Shown piece after piece: positions 33,840 to 45,118 of a stretch of 64,000 bases of DNA; position 1 is the stretch's first letter; each line of letters opens with the position of its first letter. The position numbers were made by a program, and so were the translations under genes. Under the pieces are notes generated by a model. The model had not been told where the DNA came from and did no database searches. It saw only the letters and a program-made list of their open reading frames with translations. The stretch spans positions 49,964,001 through 50,028,000 of the forward strand of contig CP136891.1 of NCBI GenBank assembly GCA_034359265.1, written 5' to 3'. Source of the DNA: Canna indica (lineage: Eukaryota; Streptophyta; Magnoliopsida; Zingiberales; Cannaceae).

Positions 33840-36256
33840 TGTCACGCCCCAACTCAGGGTCCCATGACCAGCCAGAGTATACGTGCCTGTACCCCGAAGC
33901 CTAACCCATGCACATGCCAAAACAATTAGTGTAGCGGAAAGAAAACAACAAGTTTTATTTTAAAGGAAAAGTGAATCAATAACAAATTTTGTTTAATAAC
34001 TCAGAAGTAAAGAAAATGCGGAAATACGATTAAGTTCAACAGTTCAAAAGTTCAGTCAAATAAAACCTAAAATAATAACATAAATGTCCTCAAGCTACAA
34101 CGCCAAAACAAGTTAATACAAGTGCATGACACTACCAAAAGAAAAACTCGACTACGACCCTAACTAGGACTGCTATGAGATCCAACGGCTCCTCTGCCCT
34201 CCAACGACACCAAGTGCATCCAACCCACCTCACCGGTCAAGCTTTGCAAAACAAAAATCACACGACAACGGGTGAGTTCAAAGAACTCAGCGAGTGACTC
34301 TATCTGCCCTCACAAATAAACACAGAGATAACATAAATAAATTCTATCTCTAAAAAGGCCACGTCGCAAAAACGTGACTAGCTACCAGGCCCGAAGACCA
34401 TCCACGCCCACGACATCTATCTCTTCAAAGAGGTGCATCCGGCCGAAGCCCTACCATGCCCGAAGGCAACATCACCTAAAAATGTGCATCAGGTCGAGCC
34501 CTACCATGCCCAAAGGCAACATCACCATCACAGAGGTGCATCGGATCGAAGCCCTACCATGCCTAAAGGCAACATCACCATCAATGAGGTACATCGGGTC
34601 GAAACCCTATCATACCTAAAGGCAACATCACCGTCAAGAGGTGCAACGGGTCGAATCCCTACCATGCCCAAAGGCAACATCACCATCAAGAGGTGCATCG
34701 GGTTGAATCCCTACCATGCCTAAAGGTAACCGCGCACATATCAGGTTAATCGGGAAAGGCCCTCCGAACTTATCGTGTAGGTTGGGAATTGACATCCAAC
34801 CACATGGGCGTAGCCCGTAACTCGGCTCCTAAATGAGCCGCTCCGCCATTCCCAAGCATATGGCGCATCAAGACCTAAGTCAAGATTCTCCTACGGTGTC
34901 CTAAGGGTGTCCTCACTATGAAGCGTCTCAACACTTCAAACCCGACCCCTATCCCTTAGACCCGCAACGTCATGAACCCGTGTGGTTTTATTTCATGCAT
35001 ACATTGTAAGTTTGTTCATAACATATTATGCTCACCCTTAGACCCAATTTTAATTATAGAATTAAAATCTAGATCATCTCAATTTGGGTTTTGTTTTAGG
35101 GTTTTGTTCTGCCCAGAAGTGCTGTGTACACCCCGAATCTACTCTTCACAGTGTGTCCTATATTTCCATACTATATTTTTTGGTCAAAACGATAGGTTAC
35201 ACGACTATAATCAGATATCTAATCACATAATAACAGAGAAATCAAAAATCAACCCAGATTCAACAAACAACACATAAATTTCAGAAAGCTGAAATCTCCA
35301 ACACAACATGAAATAAAATCCGAATTTCGCAGAATTAAATTCCTAAATTTCTAACATCATAGATTCATGTCATCAAGCCAATCATGCATACAATCTCATA
35401 ATTTTTATTCAATAAAAACTAGCATATATATCAAGAATCCCTAAATCAAGAATCAAAAAAATTAAATTAATTCTTTAGCATCAAGAACCTCTAGAACTCC
35501 AAGATGAGGTTTGCACCCAAGATTCACAAGATTTAATTATAAAATCACAAATCGTCCCTTAAACATAAATTCCATGATATGAGATCAAAATTTAAGATCT
35601 AAGCATGACATAAAAACCCAGAAAATCTCAAGAACAGAAAAAGACATTATCAAAATCAAGAATCCTCAAGGCGGCTTCAAGAAAATTTGAAGAAAACCCG
35701 AATAGGAGGGATAAAACCACTCACCTTGATTAGGAAAATGATTTAGAGAAGAACTTCCAAGCGGCGATATCCAAATCCGGCCTCAAAGGGGGCAGCTCGA
35801 CTCAACAAGGGAGAAAGAGGGGTGGCGGCTCCTTTCTCAACTTTTTAGGTGGCTCCAAAATAGGAGCCACAAGCCATGAGGGGGGGGTTTATACACCCTC
35901 CTCAACCCTAACCCCTTAAACCATTAATTCACAACCCGCATCCACCTTAAGCCAAAATCAAAACCTGCTAACCTGATAGATTTAAATAATTTAATTAATC
36001 TCATTCTAATAAATTACAAACAATTAATTAAATACTCATATGAACATAATTAGCAATTATGCACACACAACACCAAATTAAATACTCTCAACCACCCAAG
36101 CCTAAAAATTCATAAATTCATAAATTTATATTCTACTTACCAGAGCTCGCAAGCTCGCTCCGAACCATGAGTCGACTCGACTCATGAACTAGTCCGCTAA
36201 GCTGGAAAATACACATAAAAGGAAAAATAATTAATTTAAATATTTGGGATATTACA
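33840..36256 (-). mobile_element. Solo Tekay-like gypsy LTR with TSD actac
   Basis: Plus strand TGTCACGCCCC... to ...GGGATATTACA, 2417 bp, flanked by perfect 5-bp copies of actac (33835-33839 and 36257-36261). No primer binding site or internal sequence adjoins it, so this is an LTR-LTR recombination product. A TATA box reads on the minus strand near 35886-35895. The ORFs at 34374-34723 fall in its minisatellite and are not genes. Confidence 0.9.
34428..34735 (-). repeat. 52-bp minisatellite in the solo LTR
   Basis: Six units are anchored on 'ctaccatgcc' or a close variant at 34451, 34501, 34554, 34607, 34659 and 34711 (spacings 50, 53, 53, 52, 52). Shared text includes 'aaaggcaacatcacc' and 'gaggtgcatcgg'. 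It occupies the place of a different minisatellite in the LTRs at 22617 and 53197; one 'aatcgggaaaggccctccga' unit of that type remains at about 34748. Confidence 0.85.
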
Positions 36257-36814
36257 ACTACGACGTCTCACTCGGTCTCCTCGTCTCCTCCGGCGCCTTC
36301 CTTCACTCGATCTCCTCCTACTTTTCGGCTCCAATCGATCACTCGTACTCACCACTCGCCTCCTCCACTCCGACCGTCTGACGCATGGCGTTCTTCCACT
36401 CCGGCGCCTGGCACTCTCCAATCTCCAATTCTCCATCCCCAATCCGACAGTCCCCAATCCGACAGAGGTGATATAGCTATGCTTGTTATTGTTTTATATA
36501 TATTCATTGTTGGATTTTATATGTGCAGGTTGCTTATTATATGTATTCATTGTTTTATATGCACAGTGCAACCTTGTGTTGGATTTACCATGTGCAAATT
36601 CTTTACAATAGCAAATTCATATTCTGCTCTATTGATAAAATTTTAGTTTTTTCGGGTTGGAAACCAAGCCGAACCAATCGAATAATTTTGGTTCGGGATA
36701 AATCGATTTAGGAACAATTCGATTCTAGTTCGTGTTGGAATTTCAATAAGAAAAAAAAATTGGTTTAGTTTCGCTCGGTTCGGTTTGAACCGAATGGACA
36801 GCCCTAGGTATTAA

Positions 36815-37575
36815 GGGGTGTATACCTTTCAAATCGATTGCTCGTACGAGGTGGGGACCTCAGCATTAGGTAGTAACTTTGCTCGTGGTGATTGTGATCC
36901 TCCTTTTTCTCACCGCTCTTCATGGATTTTTTATATTTGATGATTGCTCTCAAGTTTTGTCAGTCGACCTTTCTCATCTCTTATTGATCTTCTATTTTTT
37001 CTAATATCTGCCACCTTTCCTGGAACTCGGCCATGTCCTTGGGCTAAATTAAGGCGATCTTGTTGGTGAAGGGCCCGGGTTTTATATCGAGTTAGAGGCA
37101 AAAGAGATCGATCTTCGGGTTGAGGTTTGGGATGTTGGCCGTCGTGACCCAGAACCTGTTCAGGTATTCCCTTAGGGGCTCATGTTGCTATTGTCTGATA
37201 TAGCAGAGGGTGGCTGTCGTCTTGTGGTATACTCGTGATGTGGTGAAGCAGTTGAGGAAGACACGGGAGTGGTCTTTAAAAGAGTGAATAGAGCATGGCG
37301 GGAAGGAGGTGAACCACTGTAGGGCGGTGTTCCCTAAGAACGCCGAAAAGGCTCGACAGAGTGCGGAGTCGGTCGCTTCGTTATGGAGTCAGGTATAGGG
37401 TAGGGTCGCCCATGCCGACGTATGGTGTCAGAGTGTTGGGCAACTCGCTTCTCGGTAGAAGGCGGGTTATCATGATATGGTCGGTGAAAGGCCCCGTGTC
37501 GAGAGCAGGAACACCTTCGGCCTTCTAGATTCTTAGGTCTTTGTTTCTCTCTAGGTGAGGGATGCTAGTGGCTTC
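36815..37575 (-). pseudogene. Tat-type gag N-terminal and central part
   Basis: The minus-strand text reads gag-like across several frames: PFTDHIMITRLLP and TPYVGMGDPTLYL (near 37400), HRPTVVHLL (a shifted form of the usual TALQWF stretch, near 37320), DHSRVFLNCFTTS (near 37260) and EPLREYLNRFWVTTANIPNL (near 37150). This is the retrotransposon gag core. Frameshifts and stops are frequent. At 37575 a solo copia LTR separates it from its leader, which resumes at 44412. Confidence 0.7.
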
Positions 37576-39024
37576 TGAAAGAAATAATGCCCTTGAGCCA
37601 ATCACATGTCGATGTATAGGGAATTATTTTTGGATAATGAATAAATGAGGCAACTTTTCATTATATGTTGTATCTATATTTTTAATATATGATTATGATG
37701 AACCCCGTGAACCTGGGCAAATGATTCCAAGACCATGATGAGATTATGCCAATGGGACTTGGAATCCAAATGCCCCTTTTCTAAATGTTCCTAGTCGTAA
37801 GATCACCAATTTAGGGATTGGTGATTCTAAGAAGACTAGTGCACTTGGTACATGCCCTATACGATAGGGGATAGTTGATCTCATAGTTACCTATGAATCG
37901 TCATTAATGGACAAGTGCAGGTGCTCATTAGGGAATGAGTTCATTGAACGGACCTGCACGAGGAACATAGTATGGAATCCTTACATGAGTGTCAATATGA
38001 TGTTCCTCGGGTGAAATAAGGTGCAAGCAATCCTTGGAACTAAGGTTGTCATGGTTACCTTGTGATTGACGACCCATCGCTTTGGTTTTATCCCTACATG
38101 ATCTTTAGTATCATGTGTCGAATACTTCTGGGCATGGGAAGCATTCATGGAGGTAGTTGAGCAATCAATATGGAATCGGTTACTCCTAGTAGGAGGAGAT
38201 AATGTCCTATGTGTTCTTGCAAATGTCGACTCAGAAATCTCTAGCTATAGTAGATATGAATGTCGAAAAAGGGTTTTTGGCATGTTATTAATAAGACGAC
38301 AACTTGGCAGGCGAAATGCATATGAATCGGTATTAGGGTTTGACACTTCTTTCGTACCCTAGCCGACTTTGTGACATTCTAACCGAGGGATTTAGTTGCA
38401 CGGTAACTAATCACTGAAGGGTGTTCGATCCCTGTAGATTGAACCTCATACTATCCGGGTAGTCATGACACGTTGCTAGACATCAATCTTGACTTGTGAG
38501 TGGAGTCACTCACGATCGCACTAAAAGGGTTTAGTGGAGGCTCGTGGGATTCGAATAGAAGTCGTTCTACCGAATCCGACTCTTCGTTATACACAACTCA
38601 CTATTGGCTTAGTGAGGGGCCCAATGGGTCACACACAATAAACTAACCTCGTAACGGGCTTTCTGAGATAGAGTCTGAATGCAGCCCTATATGTCTACTA
38701 GCATGGAACTGCTACAACTAGATTACGGATCTCGTTTACGGATATAATAAGAAAGATATTTCCTATAGGAACGAATATGCAAGGAAGGAGTTCCTCGATA
38801 ACCCTAATTTGTAGGGTAGCACTAAGGGTGAGCACGGGCCGAGCCGTCCCGGTCCGGCCCGACCCGAAAAGTCGGGACAAATCTCGTCCCGGTTCAAAAT
38901 CGGGATGGGACCGGGACAAATATGTCCGTATACTTCGTATTCGGGACCAGGACGGGGCGAGACAAAATCAATATACTTCGTATTCGGGACCGAGACCGGG
39001 ACATACACTACTAGAAATTGAGTC

Positions 39025-39260
39025 TTCAGCAACGGCTATCAGCAACGGCCGCTCAAGCCGTTGCTATTTGCAAAGGCATTCTTACGGCCGCTCAAGCCAT
39101 TGCAGATATATTGTATCTGCAACGGCTTTCTAATAGACACGCGAGCCGTTGCTGATATTTTAATTATCAACAACGGCTTTCTAACGGACAAGTGAGCCAT
39201 TGCTGATGATAACTTATTAGCAACGGCTTTCTAACGGGCGAGTGAGCCGTTGCTGATAAG
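39025..39260 (+). repeat. CACTA left subterminal repeat array
   Basis: Repeated 'agcaacggctttctaacgg' and 'gagccgttgctgat' units in both orientations, next to the left terminal repeat. They are probably transposase binding sites and are mirrored at 42825-43170. Confidence 0.85.
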
Positions 39261-39669
39261 TTTATATAGGTCGCAGATTGCGCCCGACCCTTCTTCCTCC
39301 CACTGCTGCCGCCGCCGCCTCCTCCTCTCGCCTCTCGCCCCCGCTGCCAACGCTGTCGTCCGTCCTCGACCGTCGATTTCAGGTAATCATCGTCATCCGA
39401 CCGTCTCTCCCCATTGCGGCCGGCGGGAAATCCGACCGAAACCCTATTTTTAGGGTTTCGGCCGGCGGCGGTCGGCCGATGGCCGCCGTCGGAGCTTTTA
39501 CAGTGTCCGGACACTATACGCCGGCGCCGGAGTCCGGCCGGAAATTGCAGATTTAGATTTTTTTTATTTTTTTTATATATGTTAATTAATTATTTAGATT
39601 AATTGTTTAATTTGTTAGATTAATTATTAGGGTTTAGATTAATTTTTAGGGTTTAGATTAATTTCGGAA

Positions 39670-41067
39670 TTGTCAACTTCGGACGCGCGCCGGAATCGTC
39701 CACTTCGGACGCGCGCCAGAATCGTCCACTTCGGACTCTTGTCAAAATCGTCAAATGTTCTTCGTGTCGAAGATATGTCAACACTTGAAAATAATATTGT
39801 TGAAATCATATGCAAGCTGGAGCAATTTTTCCCTCCTGCATTTTTTGACTCGATGGAGCATCTATCGATACACTTGGCATACGAGGCACGAGTTGGTGGC
39901 CCCGTTCAATATCGGTGGATGTACTTATTTGAAAGATACATGAATCGTCTGAAGAAAAAAGTAAAGAACACCACAGCTGTTGAAGTATCAATATCTGAAT
40001 CGTATATCATCCAAGAAATTTCAACATTCTGCTCATTTTACTTTGAATCAACAGTACAGACAAGATTTGATCGTCTTCCACGTAACGACGACGGGGGTGT
40101 TCGACATTCAGATGGACGTTTAAATATATTTTGTCACTCTGGTCGTGCTTTTGGTTCTCGTCCATCTCGACACTTAAGCGAGGAAGAGTATCATTTGGTA
40201 CACTTGTATGTATTACTCAATTGTCCAGAGATTGAACAATTCATTGAAATATTTGACATTGAGATGGTGCAAAAATACTCTATTCACAACGATGAAGAAT
40301 TGGAGAGATTACAGAATCGTGATTTCCCTACTTGGATTCAGACTTACAGCAAAGATCACAGAGCTGAAATAGATGAAAGAATATTTAAGTTTGTTAGTGG
40401 ACCGTCGCGACTTGTGTCGTGCTATAGCGGATATTTTGTTAATGGGTATAAATTTCACACGGTTGAATATTCATTTACAAAGAAGACAATGAATGCTGGG
40501 GTCTGTGTGAAAGGGACAACCTATGTTGAATGTGATATGGATTTTTATGGACTGGTGGAAGAAGTGATAGAGTTGCACTACTTCGGCTTGAAATCAGTTA
40601 TTCTATTTAGATGTCATTGGTTCGATACAACATAAAGGGGCATGAAAGTTCATCCAAAATACAAACTTGTTGAGGTTAATTACAAATCTAAATTGGCAGC
40701 AAATGAGCCTTTTATATTGGCATCACAAGCCAAACAAGTATATTACGCGAAGTATTCGGCTCGAAATAAAGATAGAGCAGATTGGCGTGTAGTCTGTAAG
40801 ACAAAAGGTAGAGGAAAAATTGATCCGATAGTAGGAGAAAATGAGTTGATACCTGATATGACACATGGTTTCTATCAAGAAGATGATCCTCCTGCTGTAG
40901 ATCGTATTATTCCAATACTCAAGGATGCAGACACAACGTCAATTCAATTAGAAGTTGAATATGCTGATGATGACGATCATGAAATTGAGGAAGCTGGAGA
41001 TGAAGAAGAGGAAGAAGAGGAAGAAGAGAAAGAATTCGAAGACTATTATTCAGATGATGAGGAATAA
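39670..41067 (+). pseudogene. TNP2-type transposase C-terminal part (DUF4218/DUF4216-like)
   Basis: After a degenerate start the frame reads VEIICKLEQFFPPAFFDSME, HLSIHLAYEARVGGPVQYRW and MYLFERYMNRLKKKVKN, the hallmark of the DUF4218 domain in plant CACTA TNP2 proteins. A DUF4216-like part follows (HTVEYSFTKKTMNAGVCVKG and FDTT... KVHPKYKLVEVNYKS), then a very acidic Glu/Asp tail (41000-41064). One in-frame TAA at 40633-40635 breaks an otherwise open frame of 466 codons. The N-terminal DDE (Transposase_21) domain is absent. The true start is uncertain; the first Met at 39670 may not be used. Confidence 0.85.
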
Positions 41068-41142
41068 TTGTAAAGTATATATTTTATTAAATATATCTCT
41101 ACTATTTATACAATAATCTGATTATATGTCTGTTCGAAAGAT

Positions 41143-42560
41143 ATGTCTGGTCGTGGTTATCGATGCAGGAGAGCTTCAGACTCTCCGATCGGTGAGACTC
41201 CTACACTTACTCATGCTGCTGATCCTCCTGTTGCTGATCCTCATGCCGATGATACTGCCGAGGCTAGTACATCCAGATGCAGGCGGCCATGCGGGCCGAA
41301 CAGGTGGCAACCTCCACCAGCCACAGAGTCACGTAAATTGATTAGCGTGATTGGGGAGCGGTAATATATCATGAATTATGAATCATTACAAATTCATTAT
41401 ATCATTACAATCATTACAGAGTCACGTATTATGAATTATGAATCATTACAAATTCATTTTTTTTACATGCATGATGATTAATATTGGTACTGATATTATT
41501 ATTTTGCAGGCTCGCTATACATGGGCCGAGGACCAAAGGCCCTTCATTTACGCTGCCTGGGAGACTATTTCCCGGGCAAGGTACAACGGGCAGCTGGGGC
41601 AGGCTCGGTCCCAGGCGATGGCCCGAGCTGGGACCACTAACATCGCGGAGACTCGGGGATACGGCCCCGATTGGATTACTCCGGATATATGGGACTAGCT
41701 CATGGGAATATGGTCGACAGATCGATGGCAGGAGGTTTCTCGGAATGCGGCTAGAAATCGCATGTCGGGGGGAGCAACGCGTCACACCGGCGGCTCTGTT
41801 GCATTTGCAGTGCACGCGAACCGTATGGTAAGTATATCTTTTAATTATATATTTTATTTGTTACTATGTGTACTAATTAATGTATTTGTTTTGTAAATGT
41901 AGACGACGGTGTCGGATGACGGGACTGTCCAGCGACCCTCCCCGATGGCGGTGTTTGAGCGGACTCACCGTCGAGCACATGGGACGGGGGAGTACATCGA
42001 CAACCGCGCTGCATACATTATGGTAACTATATATTTGTTTAAATTATTCATTATATATTTATAATTTAAGTTTTATGATCAATATTAAACAAAAAATCAA
42101 ACTCGAGTAGGAGACCTACAGCCAGACGGTGGTGCAGCGTGGGGGTACCCCCGAGGACTTTGACGCAGCAACGTGGGTCGAGGCCGCAGGTGGCTGGGAC
42201 CATGGCCGCGTATATGGCTTCGCAGATAGTGGTCATGCGTGAGCCGTACTAGGGCCACTTGGGGCACCGACCCCTCCGGTCGCTGGTGAGCGGCCGTCCA
42301 CCTCTAGATCCAATTATGATCATAGTAGCATAATAGGGACTCTAGAGGACACGGTCGCGCGTCAGACTGAGATAATGGAGCGCCAGAGTCAGATGATGGC
42401 GGATATACAAGCTATGCTACACAACATGTCAGGTCATCCCGAAGCAGGCATCTCTTCGGCATCATCTAATCCATCGTCCTCGAGTCAGTCCACGTCGGTG
42501 TACACTCAAGCACTCCAGACCCCGCCATATGATCCAGACCATCCTCCATCGTCATCGTGA
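41143..42560 (+). pseudogene. CACTA accessory gene, Transposase_24-like, with introns
   Basis: The exon model is inferred. Exon 1 (41143 to about 41333) is Pro/Ala-rich. Exon 2 (41510-41826), after 'ttttgcag', reads TWAEDQRPFIYAAWETIS to RNRMSGGATRHTGGSVAFA and ends at a gtaagt donor. Exon 3 (41903-42021) reads VFERTHRRAHGTGEYIDNRA. Exon 4 (42111-42560) reads ETYSQTVVQRGG, then GRVYGFADSGHA, and ends Ser-rich after a coiled-coil stretch. KxRxxHTGGS plus ELFxxTH is typical of the Transposase_24 family (TNPA-side protein, DNA binding). Stops: TAG at 41696-41698 and TGA at 42240-42242, the latter plausibly CGA to TGA. Confidence 0.75.
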
Positions 42561-42824
42561 GATTTTTTTATATTGACTTTGTTACTGAGATATTGGACTT
42601 GTTTAATTTATTTTGTTTGGATATTGATACTTCAATTTTGCATTTGAATAGTTTTTATACTATTGTGGATAATTATCAATATAAATATAATTGTTTTGAT
42701 GTATATCTTGGTGTATTTGTGATGTGTGAATGAATGTGTGTATGGGTGTGTGAGTTATGTATCAGATAATGTATCAATGTATCAATGGAAATTTGAAATT
42801 TGAAATTTTTTCGTTACCAGGTTC

Positions 42825-43170
42825 ACATCATCAGCAATGGCTTTCCCACGACCGTCCGTGGGAAAGCCGTTGCTAAAAGTGTATCGAAAACCGTTGCTGA
42901 TGACCTACAGCAACGGCTTAGCGACAGGATTTTACTAACGGCGTTGCTACGGACTCAGCGGCCGTTGCTATTAATGTTATCCGCAACGGCTCCGGGTCCA
43001 TGGCAAAACCGTTGCTGATAATATTTTTAGCAACGGCCCGAGCGGCCATTGCGGATTCGTTGCTAAGTTATCAGCAACTCGATTTTCTGCCACGGCTCCA
43101 TTGCAACGGCTCGGCCGTTGCTGATGCTCTTCAGCAACGGCTCAGCAACGGCATCAGCCGTTGTTGATGC
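42825..43170 (-). repeat. CACTA right subterminal repeat array
   Basis: Many 'cagcaacggct' and 'agccgttgct' copies in both orientations up to the right terminal repeat. It mirrors the left array. Confidence 0.85.
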
Positions 43171-44411
43171 CCATTTTTCTAGTAGTGATACAAAATCCCG
43201 GCCCGTCCCGGCCCGAGCTCATCCCTAGGTAGCACTATTTGGTAGGGTAACCCTAAAGTCATAGGGTATGGCACGCGATATTATTTTTAGGGGTTGATTA
43301 AACTTAATTATGAATTAAGTAATTAATTAACCATTAGATAGGGATTTTGTTTAATTAAGAATTAGACATATTTACGTGGATGGAAAAATTAATTATTTTT
43401 TTTCGTGTGCCTACACCTATTAATTAGGAATTGATTTATTTAGATAAATCATAATCAATAGGGAATTGATTTATTTAGATAAATCATAAATTTATAGATA
43501 ATTGATTTATTTGGATAAATCATGCTTCTATTAATAAATATGAGTTTGATTTGTCTCATCCCTATTATTTTGGTGATTGGTTTTTTGGAGATAAATATAA
43601 TTCTTATTGATAGGCATTTAATTTATGTAGATAAGTTAATATTCTATTTAATTGGTTTTTGAATTATTTTTAATAAATTATAAAACTATTAAATATGAAA
43701 ATTAACTAGGAGGTAAACCCGGGATTTTTGAAATCCAGGGTGAGTTCAATATTGAACTCAAGTGGCCGGCCCCCCTCATTCTATCTTGCGGCCGCCCCCT
43801 TTAAAAGGGTAAAAGGGTGGCCGAACCTTGGGCAAGAAAAATCAAGAGAGAGAGGAATAAGTCAAGAGAGGAAAAATTGTGAATCTTGAGAGGGATTCTT
43901 GTGTGGAAGAGTTCCGAGAACCCTAAGTTCTTCTCCTTGGTGGCCGGCCTCCTCCTTCTTAATCCTCTTGTCTTCTCTTCTTAGTGCGCCGCAATCTTCA
44001 TCTACTTGGAGGAGTCCAAGAGGACAGCGATGTATCTTCACTTCTTCTCTTTCGTTCCGGTGTTTTCTCATCCCCTCTCCATCCCTCTTTGGTGCTCGGT
44101 TCTTGGTAGAAGGGCCAGCCTAGCCTTGGTGGATTTCAGAATTGAGAAAGATTCTCCGTTGAGCTACAACGAGCCCCGGTGTTCACTGCCCCTTTTGTTG
44201 CGAGGAGCTTGGTGTGGACTTACGTTGGAGGACATGCACGTGTGCGTCTCAAAACTAGGATAGGAGCAGCTATACCAATCGTGGTTTGAGGTATAACTTC
44301 TCCTTTTTATCTTATATAGAATTCCTTAATATTGCTAAATTGTAGTTTTCGGGATGGTTTGATTCTTTTAAAGTTGTTATTTCTGCTGCATTTTCTATTC
44401 CCATCCCAACA

Positions 44412-44705
44412 TCTTCATCGTTGGGGGCCGCATTGGGCCTCCTTTTTCTTAGCTGGGTGTTGTCGCTAGGTCGCGGGTGGCAGCAATCGTAGTTAGCTTA
44501 GGGCTACTCACGAGATTACGTCGGCATCTTAGCTTGGGCTCTCAGCTATCGAACTTCAACTTCTAAGTCACCTATTCGTTGGTAAGGATGTTCAAGAGGG
44601 GGGTGGGTCATTGTCAGAGCGTGACTCCGGGTCTCAGCCATTATGGGAGGGGAGGGGGGGGGGGGGGGGGGGTAAACTTTACTCGGCCCGACGGTGGGCA
44701 CCAAA
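44412..44705 (-). other. Tat-type leader, G-run and primer binding site
   Basis: Untranslated leader between LTR and gag, read on the minus strand. The primer binding site TGGTGCCCACCG (about 44692-44703, minus strand) follows the LTR end. A homopolymer of 19 G (44654-44672, plus strand) sits beside it. No coding sequence was seen. Confidence 0.65.
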
Positions 44706-44966
44706 TGTTCCTACCTGAGAGTCGGGATCTTCCAGTCCGGTCTGGTGTATAGATGATGGGTTTATAGTCCCTTGCGATAAGGGAGGACGTAGGAGTCTAT
44801 GTTTGATCGGGATGGGTCCCCTAGATAGGGCCGCCTGACTTAGCTTGAGTCTGGCTCAAAGGTGTTGCTTGGGCGGAGCCCCTTCGGCGAGATCACGTGG
44901 TTCGGTTTGGGACGGACTGTGGGGCGCTGCTGGGTCTAGTCCGACCGGGTCCAATTGTTCCAGTCC
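44706..44966 (-). mobile_element. Tat-type 5' LTR, 3' end only
   Basis: On the minus strand it ends CCCGACTCTCAGGTAGGAACA, followed by TTTGGTGCCCACCG. About 260 bp remain; the U3 side is lost at the junction with a gypsy integrase fragment near 44966. ORFs here are incidental. Confidence 0.6.
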
Positions 44967-45118
44967 AATCCAACATCCATTGTCAGCGATCAAGACGGCC
45001 TCTCCATGCAGAAGATATGGAAGGAGTTAGCTCGTCTTCACAGAACTGAGCTTAAATTTAGCTCAACATACCACCCCCAAACTGATGGCCAGACAAAAGC
45101 ACTAGATCATTGTTTAGG
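44967..45118 (+). pseudogene. Chromovirus-type gypsy integrase scrap
   Basis: Reads SIVSDQDGLSMQKIWKELAR and TYHPQTDGQTKALDHCL. This is the core around the second Asp of the DD35E integrase and the HPQTDGQ motif; the catalytic Glu after GQ is replaced by Lys. Reina- or Galadriel-like in style. It covers about 50 residues, joined on the right to copia pol and on the left to the Tat-type LTR. A read-through ORF (44955-45245) crosses the junction but has no family support as a fusion. Confidence 0.75.

Larger units (their letters stand above)
33420..36806. mobile_element. hAT-like non-autonomous element carrying a solo gypsy LTR
   Basis: The left end reads TAGGGTTGTCCAAA and the right end, reversed, TAGGGCTGTCCATTC. 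Subterminal CCGAACC/GGTTCGG repeats are present at both sides. The flanking 8 bp are tatattaa and ggtattaa (6 of 8), as for a decayed hAT duplication. Without the LTR inside, the element is about 960 bp. No transposase was seen. It interrupts Tat-type gag. Confidence 0.7.
39006..43187 (+). mobile_element. CACTA (En/Spm-type) transposon, TSD ata
   Basis: The terminal inverted repeats read CACTACTAGAAA and, at the right, TTTCTAGTAGTG, flanked by 3-bp ata on both sides (39003-39005 and 43188-43190). Subterminal arrays of AGCAACGGCT and its complement fill 39025-39260 and 42825-43170; in En/Spm these bind the element-encoded protein. Length 4182 bp. It carries two broken genes (39670-41067 and 41143-42560). 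Since the catalytic transposase domain is missing, it would not be autonomous. Confidence 0.95.
38823..43227. mobile_element. Small hAT-like element with a CACTA inside, TSD ggtagcac
   Basis: Ends TAAGGGTGAGCACGGGCC and, reversed, TAGGGATGAGCTCGGGCC, with perfect 8-bp flanking copies of ggtagcac (38815-38822 and 43228-43235). Without the CACTA insertion it is only about 220 bp: a MITE with GGGACCGGGAC-type subterminal text. The related LTR at 19254-21611 lacks it. Confidence 0.9.
37576..44411 (+). mobile_element. Solo copia LTR carrying nested hAT and CACTA elements
   Basis: Starts TGAAAGAAATAATGCCC and ends CCCATCCCAACA. Subtracting the hAT (38823-43227 plus one 8-bp TSD copy) leaves about 2.4 kb, matching the minus-strand LTR at 19254-21611. 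Flanks are gcttc and tcttc (4 of 5 bases), and Tat-element sequence lies on both sides, so a solo LTR is likely. No coding sequence of its own; the ORFs at 38147-38362 and 43899-44263 lie in LTR text. Confidence 0.8.
32650..44966 (-). mobile_element. Tat-type gypsy element, minus strand, 3'-truncated, host of nested insertions
   Basis: Minus-strand order from the right: part of the 5' LTR (44966-44706), primer binding site, leader, gag (37575-36815 and 33411-33079) and protease (33033-about 32650). RT, integrase and 3' LTR are missing. The gag is split by a hAT-like element (33420-36806), and the leader/gag boundary is split by a solo copia LTR (37576-44411). The pieces read on across both insertions. 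Confidence 0.75.

Noticed and set aside
34374..34735. CRISPR-like regular repeats
   Set aside because: The 52-bp units are contiguous with no unique spacers and lie inside a plant LTR: a minisatellite.
39278..39602. Pro/Ala/Arg-rich ORFs in three frames near the CACTA left end
   Set aside because: All frames are open because of high GC; none reads into the DUF4218-like frame and none has a known motif. Probably leader sequence.
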